NCBI RefSeq assembly: GCF_021378075.1
Contig: NZ_JAJUOS010000012.1
Location: 38,414 to 102,413, forward strand
DNA: 64,000 nt
Reading direction: 5' to 3'
Source of the DNA: Rhodobacter flavimaris
Lineage (GTDB): Bacteria > Pseudomonadota > Alphaproteobacteria > Rhodobacterales > Rhodobacteraceae
Below the pieces are notes generated by a model. That model did no database searches and was not told the DNA's origin. It saw nothing but the letters and a program-made list of their open reading frames with translations. Position numbers and translations under genes: made by a program. Shown in pieces: positions 17,819 through 26,512 of this stretch; position 1 is the stretch's first letter, and every line of letters starts with the position of its first letter.

Positions 17819-19444
17819 ATGTCTGCAGCCCGGCCCCTTTCCGCATCGCTCCTGACCCGTCGCCGCCTGATTGCGGCACTCAGCGCGGGCGGCGCACTTG
17901 CCTGCACCACCGCGCTTCCGCGCATGGCCTTCGCCCAGGAAACGCCGGCCCCGGCGCCTGTCGTTGCTGCGCCGCAGCAAGTGTTCAGCTTCGACGCCCT
18001 GTCCGAGGAAATGCGCGGGCTCGCGACGCAGCCTCCGGTTACCGTACAGATCCCTGAAAGCTTCCTGTCGGGCCTGACCTATGACGACTACCGCCTGATC
18101 CGCTTCAACCCCGAACGCGCCCGTTTCTCCGAGGTCGAGGGATCGCAGTTCCAGCTGCATGCCTTCCACATGGGCTGGCTCTTCAAAGAGCCGGTGCTGC
18201 TCTACGAGATCAACGACGGTCAGGCCCGCATAATGGGCTTCGACACCGATGATTTCATCTACGAGCGTGAGGCGCGCGACCATGTTCCCGAACATGCGCA
18301 GCTGCCCGGCGTCGCGGGCTTCCGCCTGCATCACCCGCTCAACCGCCCCGATATCTTCGACGAGCTGGTGGCCTTCCAGGGCGCCTCCTATTTCCGCGCG
18401 CTCGGCCGTGGCTCGGCCTATGGTCTGTCGGCCCGCGGTCTGGCGGTGAACACCGGCCTCGCCGTGGCCGAGGAATTCCCGCGCTTCACCCGTTTCTACA
18501 TCGAGCGCCCGATGGGTGGCGCCGAGCAGATCGTGGTTCACGCCGCGATGGAAAGCGCCTCGCTGACCGGTGCTTATCGCTTTGTCATCACGCCCGGCGC
18601 CGAGACGGTGATGGACGTGACCGCGCGGCTCTTCTTCCGTTCGGATATCGAGCAACTCGGTGTCGCGCCGTTGACCTCGATGTTCCTGTTCGCCGAGCGC
18701 AACCGCCACGAATTCGACGACTTCCGCCCGAACGTGCATGACAGCGACGGTCTGGGCATTGTGCGCGCGGATGGCGACATGTTCTGGCGCCCGCTGTCCA
18801 ACCCCGCGCGCCTCGCCTCGAGCTATTTCGCCGAGGCCGCGCCGAAAAGCTTCGGCCTCTATCAGCGCGACCGCGAATTCGACCACTATCAGGATGCCGC
18901 CGCCTTCTACGAAAAGCGCCCGTCCTGCGTGGTCGAGCCGATCGGCGACTGGGGCCGTGGCGCGATCCGCCTGGTTGAGATCCCCTCGGATCTCGAGGTC
19001 AACGACAATATCGTCGCCTTCTGGGTGCCCGAGGGTGCCGTAAAGGCCGGCGAGAGCCGCGAATTCTCCTACCGCCTGCGGTGGGGCGATCTGGCCTATG
19101 ACGAGCGCGACGACCGCGCCCATGTGCTGGAAACCCGCGCCGGGATCGGCGGCGTCTCGGGCGTCGAGAACACCGAGGGCACGCGCAAGTTCGTCATCGA
19201 CTTCAAGGGCGGGATGCTTGGCAACCTGCCGGGCGACGCGGGCGACGACCTCAAGATCGTGACCACCGTCACCAATGGCGAGATTCAGACCCAGACGCTC
19301 TCGCATATCTGGGGCACCGACATCTGGCGGCTCGTGCTCGACGTGGCCGCCCCCAAAGGCGCAACCGTGGAACTTTCCGCGCATATCGCGGGCTACGGCC
19401 GCAAACTGACCGAAACCTGGCTTTATCAATGGATCAAGGCATGA
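17819..19444 (+). CDS. opgG: Periplasmic glucan biosynthesis protein OpgG
   Basis: This 541-residue periplasmic protein of the MdoG/OpgG family is required for backbone branching and export of osmoregulated periplasmic glucans. The N-terminus has an RRR-containing, Tat-like signal (TRRRLIAALSAGGALACTTALPRMAFA, residues 13-39, interrupted here only for naming). The mature part has the family core LTYDDYRLIRF, SYFRALGRGSAYGLSARGLAV and EEFPRF. It is the first gene of opgGIHC; its stop overlaps the opgI start as ATGA. The ribosome site before ATG 17819 is weak. Confidence 0.92.
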   Translation: MSAARPLSASLLTRRRLIAALSAGGALACTTALPRMAFAQETPAPAPVVAAPQQVFSFDALSEEMRGLATQPPVTVQIPESFLSGLTYDDYRLIRFNPERARFSEVEGSQFQLHAFHMGWLFKEPVLLYEINDGQARIMGFDTDDFIYEREARDHVPEHAQLPGVAGFRLHHPLNRPDIFDELVAFQGASYFRALGRGSAYGLSARGLAVNTGLAVAEEFPRFTRFYIERPMGGAEQIVVHAAMESASLTGAYRFVITPGAETVMDVTARLFFRSDIEQLGVAPLTSMFLFAERNRHEFDDFRPNVHDSDGLGIVRADGDMFWRPLSNPARLASSYFAEAAPKSFGLYQRDREFDHYQDAAAFYEKRPSCVVEPIGDWGRGAIRLVEIPSDLEVNDNIVAFWVPEGAVKAGESREFSYRLRWGDLAYDERDDRAHVLETRAGIGGVSGVENTEGTRKFVIDFKGGMLGNLPGDAGDDLKIVTTVTNGEIQTQTLSHIWGTDIWRLVLDVAAPKGATVELSAHIAGYGRKLTETWLYQWIKA

Positions 19445-19656
19445 CCGCACATACCCTCCCCTCGGCGGCTACCCCGATCGACTATCTGGCCTCTCTGACC
19501 CCGGCGGATCTGGTTGCCGGCCCCTGCGCGCTGCCGCAGGCGCCGATGGCCATGCCGCCGCAGGTGATCGAGGCCCAGATCGGCCTGATGCGTCGCCTCT
19601 TCGGCAGCCTGCTGCCGCACCACCCCGCAGCCCCCTCTGCCGGGACTGGCCTCTGA
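19441..19656 (+). CDS. opgI: Small glucan-operon protein OpgI
   Basis: This 71-residue protein is encoded between opgG and opgH, starting in the ATGA overlap with opgG and ending four bases before opgH. The R. sphaeroides operon has a small gene named opgI in exactly this position, which is the basis of the name. It has no signal peptide or membrane segment; the start TPIDYLASLTPADL and the stretch of prolines and alanines loosely recall the cytoplasmic N-terminal leader of enterobacterial OpgH (EYIDAMP...), which is absent from the OpgH here. A role as a detached OpgH regulatory segment is inference. Confidence 0.75.
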   Translation: MTAHTLPSAATPIDYLASLTPADLVAGPCALPQAPMAMPPQVIEAQIGLMRRLFGSLLPHHPAAPSAGTGL

Positions 19657-19660
19657 AACC

Positions 19661-21448
19661 ATGACGCGGACCGCGCGCCTCGGGCTTTACGCCCTGCGCG
19701 GGCTTGCGCTCGCGCTCAGCCTGATTGCCGGGCTGGGTGCCTTTGTGCTTTTTCTGCAATTCGGCGATGCAGACGGGTTGGATGCGCTGGATATCCTGCG
19801 CGCGCTCTTGATCCTGATCTCGACGCTCTGGCTGGCCTGGGGCGCGGTGCAGGCACTGATCGGCCTGACCTCTTTCGCCCGCCCGCCCGCCTATGACCCT
19901 GCCGCGCCGATCCGTGGCCGCTCGATCGTGCTGGTGCCGGTCTATAACGAGGACCCACTGGCGACCTTCTCGCGCGTTGCCGCGATGGATGCCTCGCTTG
20001 CCGCGACGGGCGATCCGACGCAGGTCCATTTCGCCATCCTCTCCGACACCCGCAACGAGACCATCGCCCGCCGCGAGGTGCAGATGTTCGCGCATCTGGT
20101 ACAGGACCGCGACGGGATGGGCCGTTTCTTCTACCGCCGACGCGAGCAGAACGTGGGCAAGAAGGCCGGCAATATCGAGGATTTCATCACCCGCTCTGGC
20201 AGCGCGTATGATTACGCCGTGATCCTGGATGCCGACAGCCTGATGGAAGGCGAGACGATCCTCCAGATGATCCGCCGGATGGAGGCCGAGCCGCGCCTTG
20301 GCCTGCTGCAAACCCTGCCCAAGGTGATCCGCGCACGTTCGCGCTTTGGCCGGGCGATGCAGTTCTCGGCCTCGTTCTTCTCGCCGATCTTCGCGCGCGG
20401 TCTGGCCATGATGCAGGGCGAGACCGGGCCGTTCTGGGGCCATAACGCCATCGTCCGCGTGCGCGCCTTCGCCGAAAGCTGCGGCCTGCCCGCGCTGAAG
20501 GGCAAACCGCCGTTCGGCGGCCATGTCATGAGCCACGATTACGTCGAGGCCGCGCTTTTGGCGCGCGCGGGCTGGATCGTGCGGCTTGATGACGACCTTG
20601 GCGGCAGCTTCGAGGAAGGCCCCGAGAATATCGTCGATCACGCCAAGCGCGACCGCCGCTGGTGCCAGGGCAACCTGCAACATTCGCGCATCATCGGCGC
20701 GCCGGGGCTGCGCGCCTGGTCGCGCTTTGTCTTTGCGCAGGGCATCATGGCCTATATCGCGCCGCTCTTCTGGCTTGGCTTCATCCTGGCCTCGATCGCG
20801 GCGCCGCTGATGGCCCCGCCGCCCGATTACTTCCCCGAGCCCTACTGGCCCTTCCCCTATTTCCCGCCCTCCGAAGCGTCGAAAGCGGTGGGTCTGGCCA
20901 TCGGCATCTTCGGCCTGCTGCTGCTGCCCAAGATCCTGATCGCCGCCCGCGCCGCCTGGACCGGCCGGGCGCAGGGCTTCGGCGGGTCGGGCCGCGCCTT
21001 CGCCTCGACGCTGGCGGAACTGGGGTTCTCGTCGCTCACCGCGCCGGTGCTCTTGATGTATGCCACGCGCTCGGTCTTCCAGGTGCTTCTGGGCCGCGAC
21101 GGCGGCTGGCCCACCAACAACCGTGGCGATGGCACGCTAAGCCTGCGCGACAGCCTTGCGGCCTCGCACTGGATCGTGCTGATCGGCCTTCTGGGCCTGA
21201 TCGCCACCTATGCCTTCGCCCGTGGCCTGTTCCTGTGGCTGCTGCCGGTGGGCGGCCCGATGATTTTCGCGCCGGTGCTGCTGTGGTGGTCCTCGCGCCC
21301 CTCGACGGGCCAGCTGATGGGCGTTCCGACCGAATATTCCCCCGCACCGGTCATGCAGCTGCATGATACTATTTTCGAGCGCTGGACCGCCGCGCTCGAC
21401 CAGATCGAGGCGCCCTCCCACACCGCGCCGGAGAAGATCCATGCCTAA
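19661..21448 (+). CDS. opgH: Glucan glucosyltransferase OpgH
   Basis: This 595-residue inner-membrane family 2 glycosyltransferase polymerises glucose from UDP-glucose into the periplasmic glucan backbone. Two N-terminal membrane segments (about 10-35 and 45-67) precede the GT2 domain. Catalytic motifs are VYNEDP, DADSLMEGE (DxD), the SHDYVEAAL acceptor site and RDRRWCQGN (QxxRW-type). Further membrane segments follow residue 360. It is much shorter than the roughly 850-residue E. coli protein, lacking the long cytoplasmic N-terminus and part of the C-terminus. Its stop overlaps opgC by eight bases. Confidence 0.93.
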   Translation: MTRTARLGLYALRGLALALSLIAGLGAFVLFLQFGDADGLDALDILRALLILISTLWLAWGAVQALIGLTSFARPPAYDPAAPIRGRSIVLVPVYNEDPLATFSRVAAMDASLAATGDPTQVHFAILSDTRNETIARREVQMFAHLVQDRDGMGRFFYRRREQNVGKKAGNIEDFITRSGSAYDYAVILDADSLMEGETILQMIRRMEAEPRLGLLQTLPKVIRARSRFGRAMQFSASFFSPIFARGLAMMQGETGPFWGHNAIVRVRAFAESCGLPALKGKPPFGGHVMSHDYVEAALLARAGWIVRLDDDLGGSFEEGPENIVDHAKRDRRWCQGNLQHSRIIGAPGLRAWSRFVFAQGIMAYIAPLFWLGFILASIAAPLMAPPPDYFPEPYWPFPYFPPSEASKAVGLAIGIFGLLLLPKILIAARAAWTGRAQGFGGSGRAFASTLAELGFSSLTAPVLLMYATRSVFQVLLGRDGGWPTNNRGDGTLSLRDSLAASHWIVLIGLLGLIATYAFARGLFLWLLPVGGPMIFAPVLLWWSSRPSTGQLMGVPTEYSPAPVMQLHDTIFERWTAALDQIEAPSHTAPEKIHA

Positions 21449-22655
21449 GACCCACGCCCCCCTGCCGACCGGCGTCCGCGACCCGCGGCTTGATTTCTTC
21501 CGCGGCCTGTCGCTGGTGATGATCTATCTCAACCATGTGCCCGGCACGATCTACGAGACGCTGACCTCGCGCAATTTCGGGCATTCCGATGCGGCCGAGG
21601 GGTTCGTCTTCATGTCGGGCGTGGCCGCCGCGCTGGCCTATGGGCCCAAGCTGAAAGACGGGCTGAACATCCCCTCGTTCCGCAAGATCTGGGGCCGGTC
21701 CTGGCTGCTTTACATGGTGCATATCGTCACCGCGATGCTGGCCATCGCCATCGTGGCCACCGCCGCGAAATGGTATGGCGGCGAGGCGATGCTGACCCGC
21801 AACGCCTTCAAACCGCTGACCGAGGACCCGTTGTCTTTCCTGATCGGCATCGCCACGCTTGGCCACCAGCTGGGCTATGTGAACATCCTGCCGATGTATG
21901 CGGCGCTTCTGCTGGCCGCGCCCTTCCTGATCCGACTGGGTCAGCGTAACGCGATGGGATTGCTGGGCTTTACCGTCGGTTTCTGGGTACTGACGGGGAT
22001 GCTGCGGCTCAATCTGCCGAACTACCCGTTTGAGGGCGGCTGGTTCTTCAACCCCTTCGCCTGGCAGCTTCTGTTCAGCCTTGGGATCCTGACCGGCCTT
22101 GCCCTGCGCAAGGGCGAGCGGTTCGTACCCGTCAAGCGCGGCCTCATCTGGCCCGCCGTCGCGTGGCTTGTGCTTTGCGCAATCTGGGTGAAATCCGACT
22201 ACCTGATGGCCACACTCGGCCATGTCTCGTGGCAGCTGCGCCAATGGGACGTGCCCTTCTTCCTGGTGGATTTCGACAAGACCTTCGTGTCCGGCCCGCG
22301 CCTTCTGCATATTCTGGCGCTGGCCTATATGCTCAGCCTGCCCGGCATCGTGCCCGCCATCGCCGCCTCACGCGTCATGGCGCCGGTGCGCCTGATGGGC
22401 CGCCACGGCTTGCCGGTCTTTGCCATGGGCACGGTGCTAGCGATCCTCGCGCAGGCGATCAAAGAGGTGCACCCGGGCGGTTTCGTGCAGGATAGCGCAC
22501 TGATCCTCGGCGGTCTTGGCCTGCAATACGGCTTTGCCCGCACCCGCGAATGGCTGCGCAGCACCGATCACGCCAAGGCCCCGACGCCCGCTACGCGCCC
22601 GGTGCTGGACGTACCCGCGACGACGCCGCGCTTTCGCGCCAAGCCTGCGCGCTGA
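21441..22655 (+). CDS. opgC: Glucan succinyltransferase OpgC
   Basis: This 404-residue polytopic protein of the OpgC/acyltransferase-3-like family is expected to decorate periplasmic glucans with succinyl groups. The family opening RDPRLDFFRGLSLVMIYLNHVPG (residues 14-36) contains the conserved Asp-Phe-Phe-Arg-Gly and His. About ten membrane segments follow. ATG 21441 lies eight bases inside opgH and is the start that fits the family. The R. sphaeroides locus has the same opgGIH-opgC order. Confidence 0.9.
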   Translation: MPKTHAPLPTGVRDPRLDFFRGLSLVMIYLNHVPGTIYETLTSRNFGHSDAAEGFVFMSGVAAALAYGPKLKDGLNIPSFRKIWGRSWLLYMVHIVTAMLAIAIVATAAKWYGGEAMLTRNAFKPLTEDPLSFLIGIATLGHQLGYVNILPMYAALLLAAPFLIRLGQRNAMGLLGFTVGFWVLTGMLRLNLPNYPFEGGWFFNPFAWQLLFSLGILTGLALRKGERFVPVKRGLIWPAVAWLVLCAIWVKSDYLMATLGHVSWQLRQWDVPFFLVDFDKTFVSGPRLLHILALAYMLSLPGIVPAIAASRVMAPVRLMGRHGLPVFAMGTVLAILAQAIKEVHPGGFVQDSALILGGLGLQYGFARTREWLRSTDHAKAPTPATRPVLDVPATTPRFRAKPAR

Positions 22656-23540
22656 TCACAGCATATCGCAGCGCGTCGCCATTTCCTTGAGAACCTTCAG
22701 CGCCGCCTGAACCTTGGGCGTGCGGTGCAGGTCCACATGGGTCACAAGCCAAAGCGGAGATTCCCATTCCGGCCGCGGCCCCATCACCTCGACAAGGTGC
22801 GAGGCCGCGCGCGCCTCGATCGCTGGCAGAAAACCCAGCCCCACACCGTTGCGCACCGCGGCACGCTGGCCCTCCGGATCATTGGCGCGCAGCACCACCT
22901 GTTCGGGTGGGATATGCTGCGCCATCCACACAAAAAACGGGGCGCGACTGTCGCGCTCTTCAGCGCCGATGAAACGGTGATTGGCCAGCGTCTCTTCGGT
23001 CGGCATCCCGTTGCGCTCGATATACTCGTCGCTGGCATATAGCCCGACCAGATGCGCGCCAAGCGCCTGCACCACGTTGTCAGGCTCGGTCGGGCGCGAA
23101 CCCGCGCGGATCGCCACATGCGCCTCGCCATATTCCAGCCGGAAGACGCGCTGGTCGGTCAGGTAGCGGATGCGCAGACCCGGATGCTCGGCCATCAACG
23201 CGCTCAGCGCGGGCAGAACGAAACCCGACACTGTCGGCAGCGAGGTCACGATCAGCTCGCCGGTGATCTCTTCGCCCGCGCCCGCAATCCGCGCGGCAAG
23301 TTGAGCAAACTGGTCCTCGGTCGCCTTGCCGACAGACAGCAACTGCTGCCCCGCCTCGGTCGGCGTGTAGCCGCGCGGGTGGCGCTGAAACAGCTTCGCA
23401 CCCAAGCGGGCCTCCAGCGCATCGACATGACGAATGACCGTCGCGTGGTGCACGCCCAGCACCTCGGCGGCGCCTGAAACTGTCCCCACCCGCGCCACTT
23501 GATAGGCCGTCCGGATCTCGTCCCAATTCTCCAATGGCAT
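22656..23540 (-). CDS. LysR-family transcriptional regulator, likely of the azoreductase gene
   Basis: This is a 294-residue regulator. The N-terminal winged helix-turn-helix (about residues 3-60) reads WDEIRTAYQVARVGTVSGAAEVLGVHHATVIRHVDALEARLG in outline, followed by a periplasmic-binding-type effector domain. It is divergent from azoR, the classical arrangement in which a LysR protein controls its neighbour from the shared intergenic region. ATG 23540 is preferred (GGGTG five bases upstream); ATG 23552, four codons earlier, is possible. The effector is unknown. Confidence 0.88.
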   Translation of the reverse strand: MPLENWDEIRTAYQVARVGTVSGAAEVLGVHHATVIRHVDALEARLGAKLFQRHPRGYTPTEAGQQLLSVGKATEDQFAQLAARIAGAGEEITGELIVTSLPTVSGFVLPALSALMAEHPGLRIRYLTDQRVFRLEYGEAHVAIRAGSRPTEPDNVVQALGAHLVGLYASDEYIERNGMPTEETLANHRFIGAEERDSRAPFFVWMAQHIPPEQVVLRANDPEGQRAAVRNGVGLGFLPAIEARAASHLVEVMGPRPEWESPLWLVTHVDLHRTPKVQAALKVLKEMATRCDML

Positions 23541-23582
23541 CTGTGCACCCATGAACAAAGCAAGTGCAATCATGACAGTTGA

Positions 23583-23592
23583 GTTCATGAAC
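23583..23592. promoter_or_regulatory. Palindrome in the LysR-azoR intergenic region
   Basis: A perfect 10-bp palindrome, GTTCATGAAC, lies 61 bases upstream of azoR, and part of it (CATGAAC) is repeated at 23550-23556 at the LysR gene start. LysR regulators bind short dyads in such positions. It is a candidate operator; there is no direct proof. Confidence 0.45.
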
Positions 23593-23653
23593 GCAAGAGA
23601 CAATCTTCTCTGCAGATGCAAACACCCCCCTCCCAGCCGAAAGACACACTCCC

Positions 23654-24226
23654 ATGACCAACGTTCTGCGTATCGACAGCTCGATCAAAGGCCCCGCCTC
23701 GGTGACCCACAAGCTCACCGACTCGATCCTTGCCCGCCTCGGCGGCGAGGTGACCGAGCGCGACACCACCACCATTCCGCTGATCGACGGCACCTGGATC
23801 GGCGCCGCCTACACCCCGGCCGAGAACCGCACCCCCGAGCAGAAAGCGACCCTCGCGCTGTCGGACGAGCTGATCGCCGAGATCAAGGCCGCCGACGTGC
23901 TGGTGATCGGCATGCCGATCTACAACTTCGGCGTGACCGGCCCGCTCAAGGCGTGGATCGACCAGATCTGCCGCGTTGGCGAAACCTTCCGCTACACCGA
24001 TAACGGCCCGCAGGGCCTTGCTGGCCCCAAGCGCGTGATCGTGGCCTATGCCTCGGGCGGCGTGCCGCTTGGCTCGGCGGTTGACCTCGCCTCGGCCTAT
24101 ATCAAGCAGGTTCTGGCCTTCATCGGCATCACCGACGTGACCTTTGTCGCTGCCGAAGGCGTGGCCGTTGACGAATCCGCCGCCGTGGCCCGTGCCGAAG
24201 CGCAGATCGAAAAGCTCTCGGCCTGA
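23654..24226 (+). CDS. azoR: FMN-dependent NADH:quinone oxidoreductase / azoreductase
   Basis: This 190-residue flavodoxin-fold enzyme reduces quinones and azo compounds by two-electron transfer from NAD(P)H. The FMN phosphate loop is RIDSSIKGPASVTHKLTD (residues 6-23), and MPIYNFGVTGPLKAWIDQ (about residue 87) binds the flavin ring; YASGG follows at about 126. It is slightly shorter than the roughly 200-residue E. coli AzoR. It is probably induced through the divergent LysR regulator by electrophiles or quinones. Confidence 0.9.
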   Translation: MTNVLRIDSSIKGPASVTHKLTDSILARLGGEVTERDTTTIPLIDGTWIGAAYTPAENRTPEQKATLALSDELIAEIKAADVLVIGMPIYNFGVTGPLKAWIDQICRVGETFRYTDNGPQGLAGPKRVIVAYASGGVPLGSAVDLASAYIKQVLAFIGITDVTFVAAEGVAVDESAAVARAEAQIEKLSA

Positions 24227-24232
24227 TCTCCC

Positions 24233-24283
24233 CCGCGCCGCGCGTCCCCGCCATCCCGTGTTCAGCAGGCGGGGGCGGCGCGG
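24233..24283 (+). other. Long GC-rich stem-loop after azoR
   Basis: Seven bases after the azoR stop, an 8-bp stem (CCGCGCCG, 24233-24240, with CGGCGCGG, 24276-24283) continues, after a 5-base bulge, into a 7-bp stem (CCCCGCC, 24246-24252, with GGCGGGG, 24268-24274). The loop is 15 bases. It is followed directly by the T-tailed terminator. It may stabilise the azoR mRNA end or belong to a short RNA. Confidence 0.5.
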
Positions 24284-24289
24284 CGCTGC

Positions 24290-24321
24290 AAAGCCCCTCG
24301 GTTGACTCCGGGGGGCTTTTT
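24290..24321 (+). terminator. Rho-independent terminator between azoR and ffh
   Basis: AAAGCCCCTCGG (24290-24301) pairs with CCGGGGGGCTTT (24308-24319) over a 6-base loop, with one mismatch or wobble, and runs into TTTTT. It should end azoR transcription and insulate ffh. Confidence 0.85.
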
Positions 24322-24342
24322 GCTTAAGGAACCCCAGATTCC

Positions 24343-24414
24343 CCGGAGGCAGATTCCTCCGGTCCCCGCATGAAGCAGGGATCGCCACCAGTCAGCGCGT
24401 TGCGCCCACTGGTG
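24343..24414 (+). promoter_or_regulatory. Structured leader upstream of ffh
   Basis: Two perfect 7-bp hairpins lie between the azoR terminator and ffh: CCGGAGG/CCTCCGG (24343-24362, 6-base loop) and CACCAGT/ACTGGTG (24386-24414, 15-base loop). They sit about 50-120 bases upstream of the ffh start. They do not carry the SRP RNA signature GGUCAGG...GGAAGG...AGCA, so this is not the 4.5S RNA. It may be an mRNA leader with regulatory structure or part of an unrecognised small RNA. Confidence 0.4.
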
Positions 24415-24463
24415 CGCTTGTCGTTTGTTCGCCGGGTTTGCCGGCCACCTGAAGGAGGTGCCG

Positions 24464-25972
24464 ATGTTCGAAAGTCTCTCAGAACGCCTTGGCGGCGTGT
24501 TCGAGCGCCTGACGAAACAGGGCGCGCTTTCGGCTGACGACGTGCGCACCGCGCTGCGCGAGGTCCGCGTGGCGCTCTTGGAGGCCGACGTCTCGCTGCC
24601 GGTCGCGCGCGACTTCATCAAGGCGGTCGAGGCCAAGGCCACCGGCGCCGCCGTCACCAAGTCGATCACCCCCGGCCAGCAGGTCGTCAAGATCGTCCAT
24701 GACGAGCTGGTCGCCATGCTCTCGGGCGATGGCGAAGCCGATGCGCTGAAGATCGACAACCCACCCGCACCGATCCTGATGGTCGGCCTTCAGGGCTCGG
24801 GGAAAACCACCACCACCGCGAAGCTCGCCCGCCGCCTGCGCGACCGCAACGGCAAGCGCGTGCTGATGGCCTCGCTCGACATCTACCGCCCGGCGGCAAT
24901 GGAGCAGCTGGCGATCCTGGGCCAGCAGATCGGCGTCGACACCCTGCCGATCGTCAAGGGCGAAAGCGCCGTGCAGATCGCCAAGCGTGCCAAGCAGCAG
25001 GCGACGCTCGGCGGCTATGACGTCTACATGCTCGACACCGCCGGCCGCCTGCATATCGACGAAGTCCTGATGGACGAGGTTCAGGCCGTGCGCGACGCGG
25101 TCAACCCGCGTGAAACACTTCTGGTCGTCGACGGCCTGACCGGTCAGGTCGCCGTCGAGGTCGCGCAGGAGTTCGAGGACAAGGTCGGCATCTCGGGCGT
25201 CGTCCTGACCCGGATGGACGGCGACGGGCGCGGCGGTGCGGCGCTTTCGATGCGCGCCACCACCGGCAAGCCGATCCGCTTCGTCGGCCTTGGCGAAAAG
25301 ATGGACGCGCTTGAGACCTTCGAGGCCGAGCGCATCGCGGGCCGCATCCTTGGCATGGGCGACATCGTGGCCCTCGTCGAGCGCGCGCAGGAAGTGCTGG
25401 AGAAAGAACAGGCCGAGCGCATGGCGAAGCGTTTCGCCAAGGGCCTGTTCAACATGAACGACATGAGGAGCCAGCTTGAGCAGATGCTCAAGATGGGCGG
25501 CATGCAGGGCGTCATGTCGATGATGCCGGGCATGGGCAAGATGGCCAAGGCCGCCGAGGACGCGGGCTTTGACGACCGTACCATCCGCCGCCAGATCGCG
25601 CTGATCAACTCGATGACCAAGCTTGAGCGCGCCAAGCCCGAACTGCTGCAAGCCAGCCGCAAGAAGCGGATCGCCGCCGGTGCTGGCCTTGAGGTCAGCG
25701 AGCTGAACCGCCTGCTGAAGATGCACCGCCAGATGGCCGACACGATGAAGAAGATCGGCAAGATGGGCAAGGGCGGCATGCTGAAACAAGCCATGGCCGC
25801 GATGCAGGGCAAGGGCGGCGGTCTTCCGGCCGCAGGCGAGATGGACCCCGCCAAGATGGAAGAGGCCGCCAAAGCCATCGGCAAGATGCCGGGCCTGGGC
25901 AAGCTGCCCGGCATGGGCGGCATGGGCCTTCCGGGCGGGCTTTCCGGCCTTGGCCTCGGCAAGAAGAAGTAA
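24464..25972 (+). CDS. ffh: Signal recognition particle protein Ffh
   Basis: This 502-residue SRP GTPase binds 4.5S RNA and nascent signal sequences and targets them to FtsY. The N domain is at residues 1-90. The G domain has its P-loop GLQGSGKT at 108-115, then DTAGRLHID and TRMDGDGRGGAA. The C-terminal M domain is very methionine-rich (MRSQLEQMLKMGGMQGVMSMMPGM) and ends in a Gly/Met/Leu-rich tail. ATG 24464 has GAAGGAGG five bases upstream. It heads the ffh-rpsP-rimM-trmD-rplS translation cluster. Confidence 0.97.
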   Translation: MFESLSERLGGVFERLTKQGALSADDVRTALREVRVALLEADVSLPVARDFIKAVEAKATGAAVTKSITPGQQVVKIVHDELVAMLSGDGEADALKIDNPPAPILMVGLQGSGKTTTTAKLARRLRDRNGKRVLMASLDIYRPAAMEQLAILGQQIGVDTLPIVKGESAVQIAKRAKQQATLGGYDVYMLDTAGRLHIDEVLMDEVQAVRDAVNPRETLLVVDGLTGQVAVEVAQEFEDKVGISGVVLTRMDGDGRGGAALSMRATTGKPIRFVGLGEKMDALETFEAERIAGRILGMGDIVALVERAQEVLEKEQAERMAKRFAKGLFNMNDMRSQLEQMLKMGGMQGVMSMMPGMGKMAKAAEDAGFDDRTIRRQIALINSMTKLERAKPELLQASRKKRIAAGAGLEVSELNRLLKMHRQMADTMKKIGKMGKGGMLKQAMAAMQGKGGGLPAAGEMDPAKMEEAAKAIGKMPGLGKLPGMGGMGLPGGLSGLGLGKKK

Positions 25973-25975
25973 GCG

Positions 25976-26512
25976 ATGATCGCGCTCTCTCCCACTCCGG
26001 TTCTCGAGACCGAGCGTCTCGTGCTCCGCGCGCCCGCCGCGCGGGACTGGGAGCATTGGCGCGATTTCTTCACGTCCGAGCGCGGCAACTGGATTCGCTC
26101 CGTTGCGCCGGAAGAGGCGCTGGCCTGGCGGGCCTGGGCGGGCGTCATCGGCCATTGGGTCATGCGTGGCTGGGGCAGCTTTGTAATCACCACCCATGAC
26201 AGCGACCGCGGCCTTGGCATGACCGGTCCCTGGGCGCCGATCAACTGGCCGGAATACGAGATCGGCTGGACCATGTGGAGCGCCGAGAACGAGGGCAAGG
26301 GCCTGATGGCCGAGGCCGCCGCCGCCGCGCGCGACCACGCCTTCCGCACCCTCGGCTGGAAAACCGCCGTCAGCTATATCGCACCAGCCAATATCCGCTC
26401 GCGCGCGCTGGCCGAACGTCTGGGCGCCGTGATCGACCCGAATGCCGCGCCCTTCCCGGGCGATGCCGAGGCACTCGTCTACCGTCATCCCTGCCCGGAG
26501 GATCTCGCATGA
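25976..26512 (+). CDS. GNAT-family N-acetyltransferase (RimJ/RimL-like)
   Basis: This 178-residue protein starts with TERLVLRAPAARDWEHW, typical of RimJ/RimL-type acetyltransferases that use acetyl-CoA. The region EIGWTMWSAENEGKGLMAEAAAA (about residues 91-113) holds the acetyl-CoA pyrophosphate loop (normally R/Q-x-x-G-x-G/A; here ENEGKGL), and NIRSRALAERLGA is the usual late motif. It begins four bases after ffh and overlaps the chorismate mutase start by four bases. The substrate is unknown. Confidence 0.85.
   Translation: MIALSPTPVLETERLVLRAPAARDWEHWRDFFTSERGNWIRSVAPEEALAWRAWAGVIGHWVMRGWGSFVITTHDSDRGLGMTGPWAPINWPEYEIGWTMWSAENEGKGLMAEAAAAARDHAFRTLGWKTAVSYIAPANIRSRALAERLGAVIDPNAAPFPGDAEALVYRHPCPEDLA

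Noticed and set aside
17543..19450. 635-codon antisense open frame over opgG
   Set aside because: Shadow of opgG with no recognisable domain; extends into the shared promoter region of two operons.
24227..24463. Possible 4.5S SRP RNA upstream of ffh
   Set aside because: The conserved apical loop of SRP RNA (GGUCAGG...GGAAGG...AGCA) is absent; the hairpins present are unrelated.
24479..26488. 669-codon antisense open frame over ffh and the acetyltransferase gene
   Set aside because: Low-complexity His/Ala/Leu/Gly translation caused by GC-rich codon bias on the other strand; no ribosome site and no motif.
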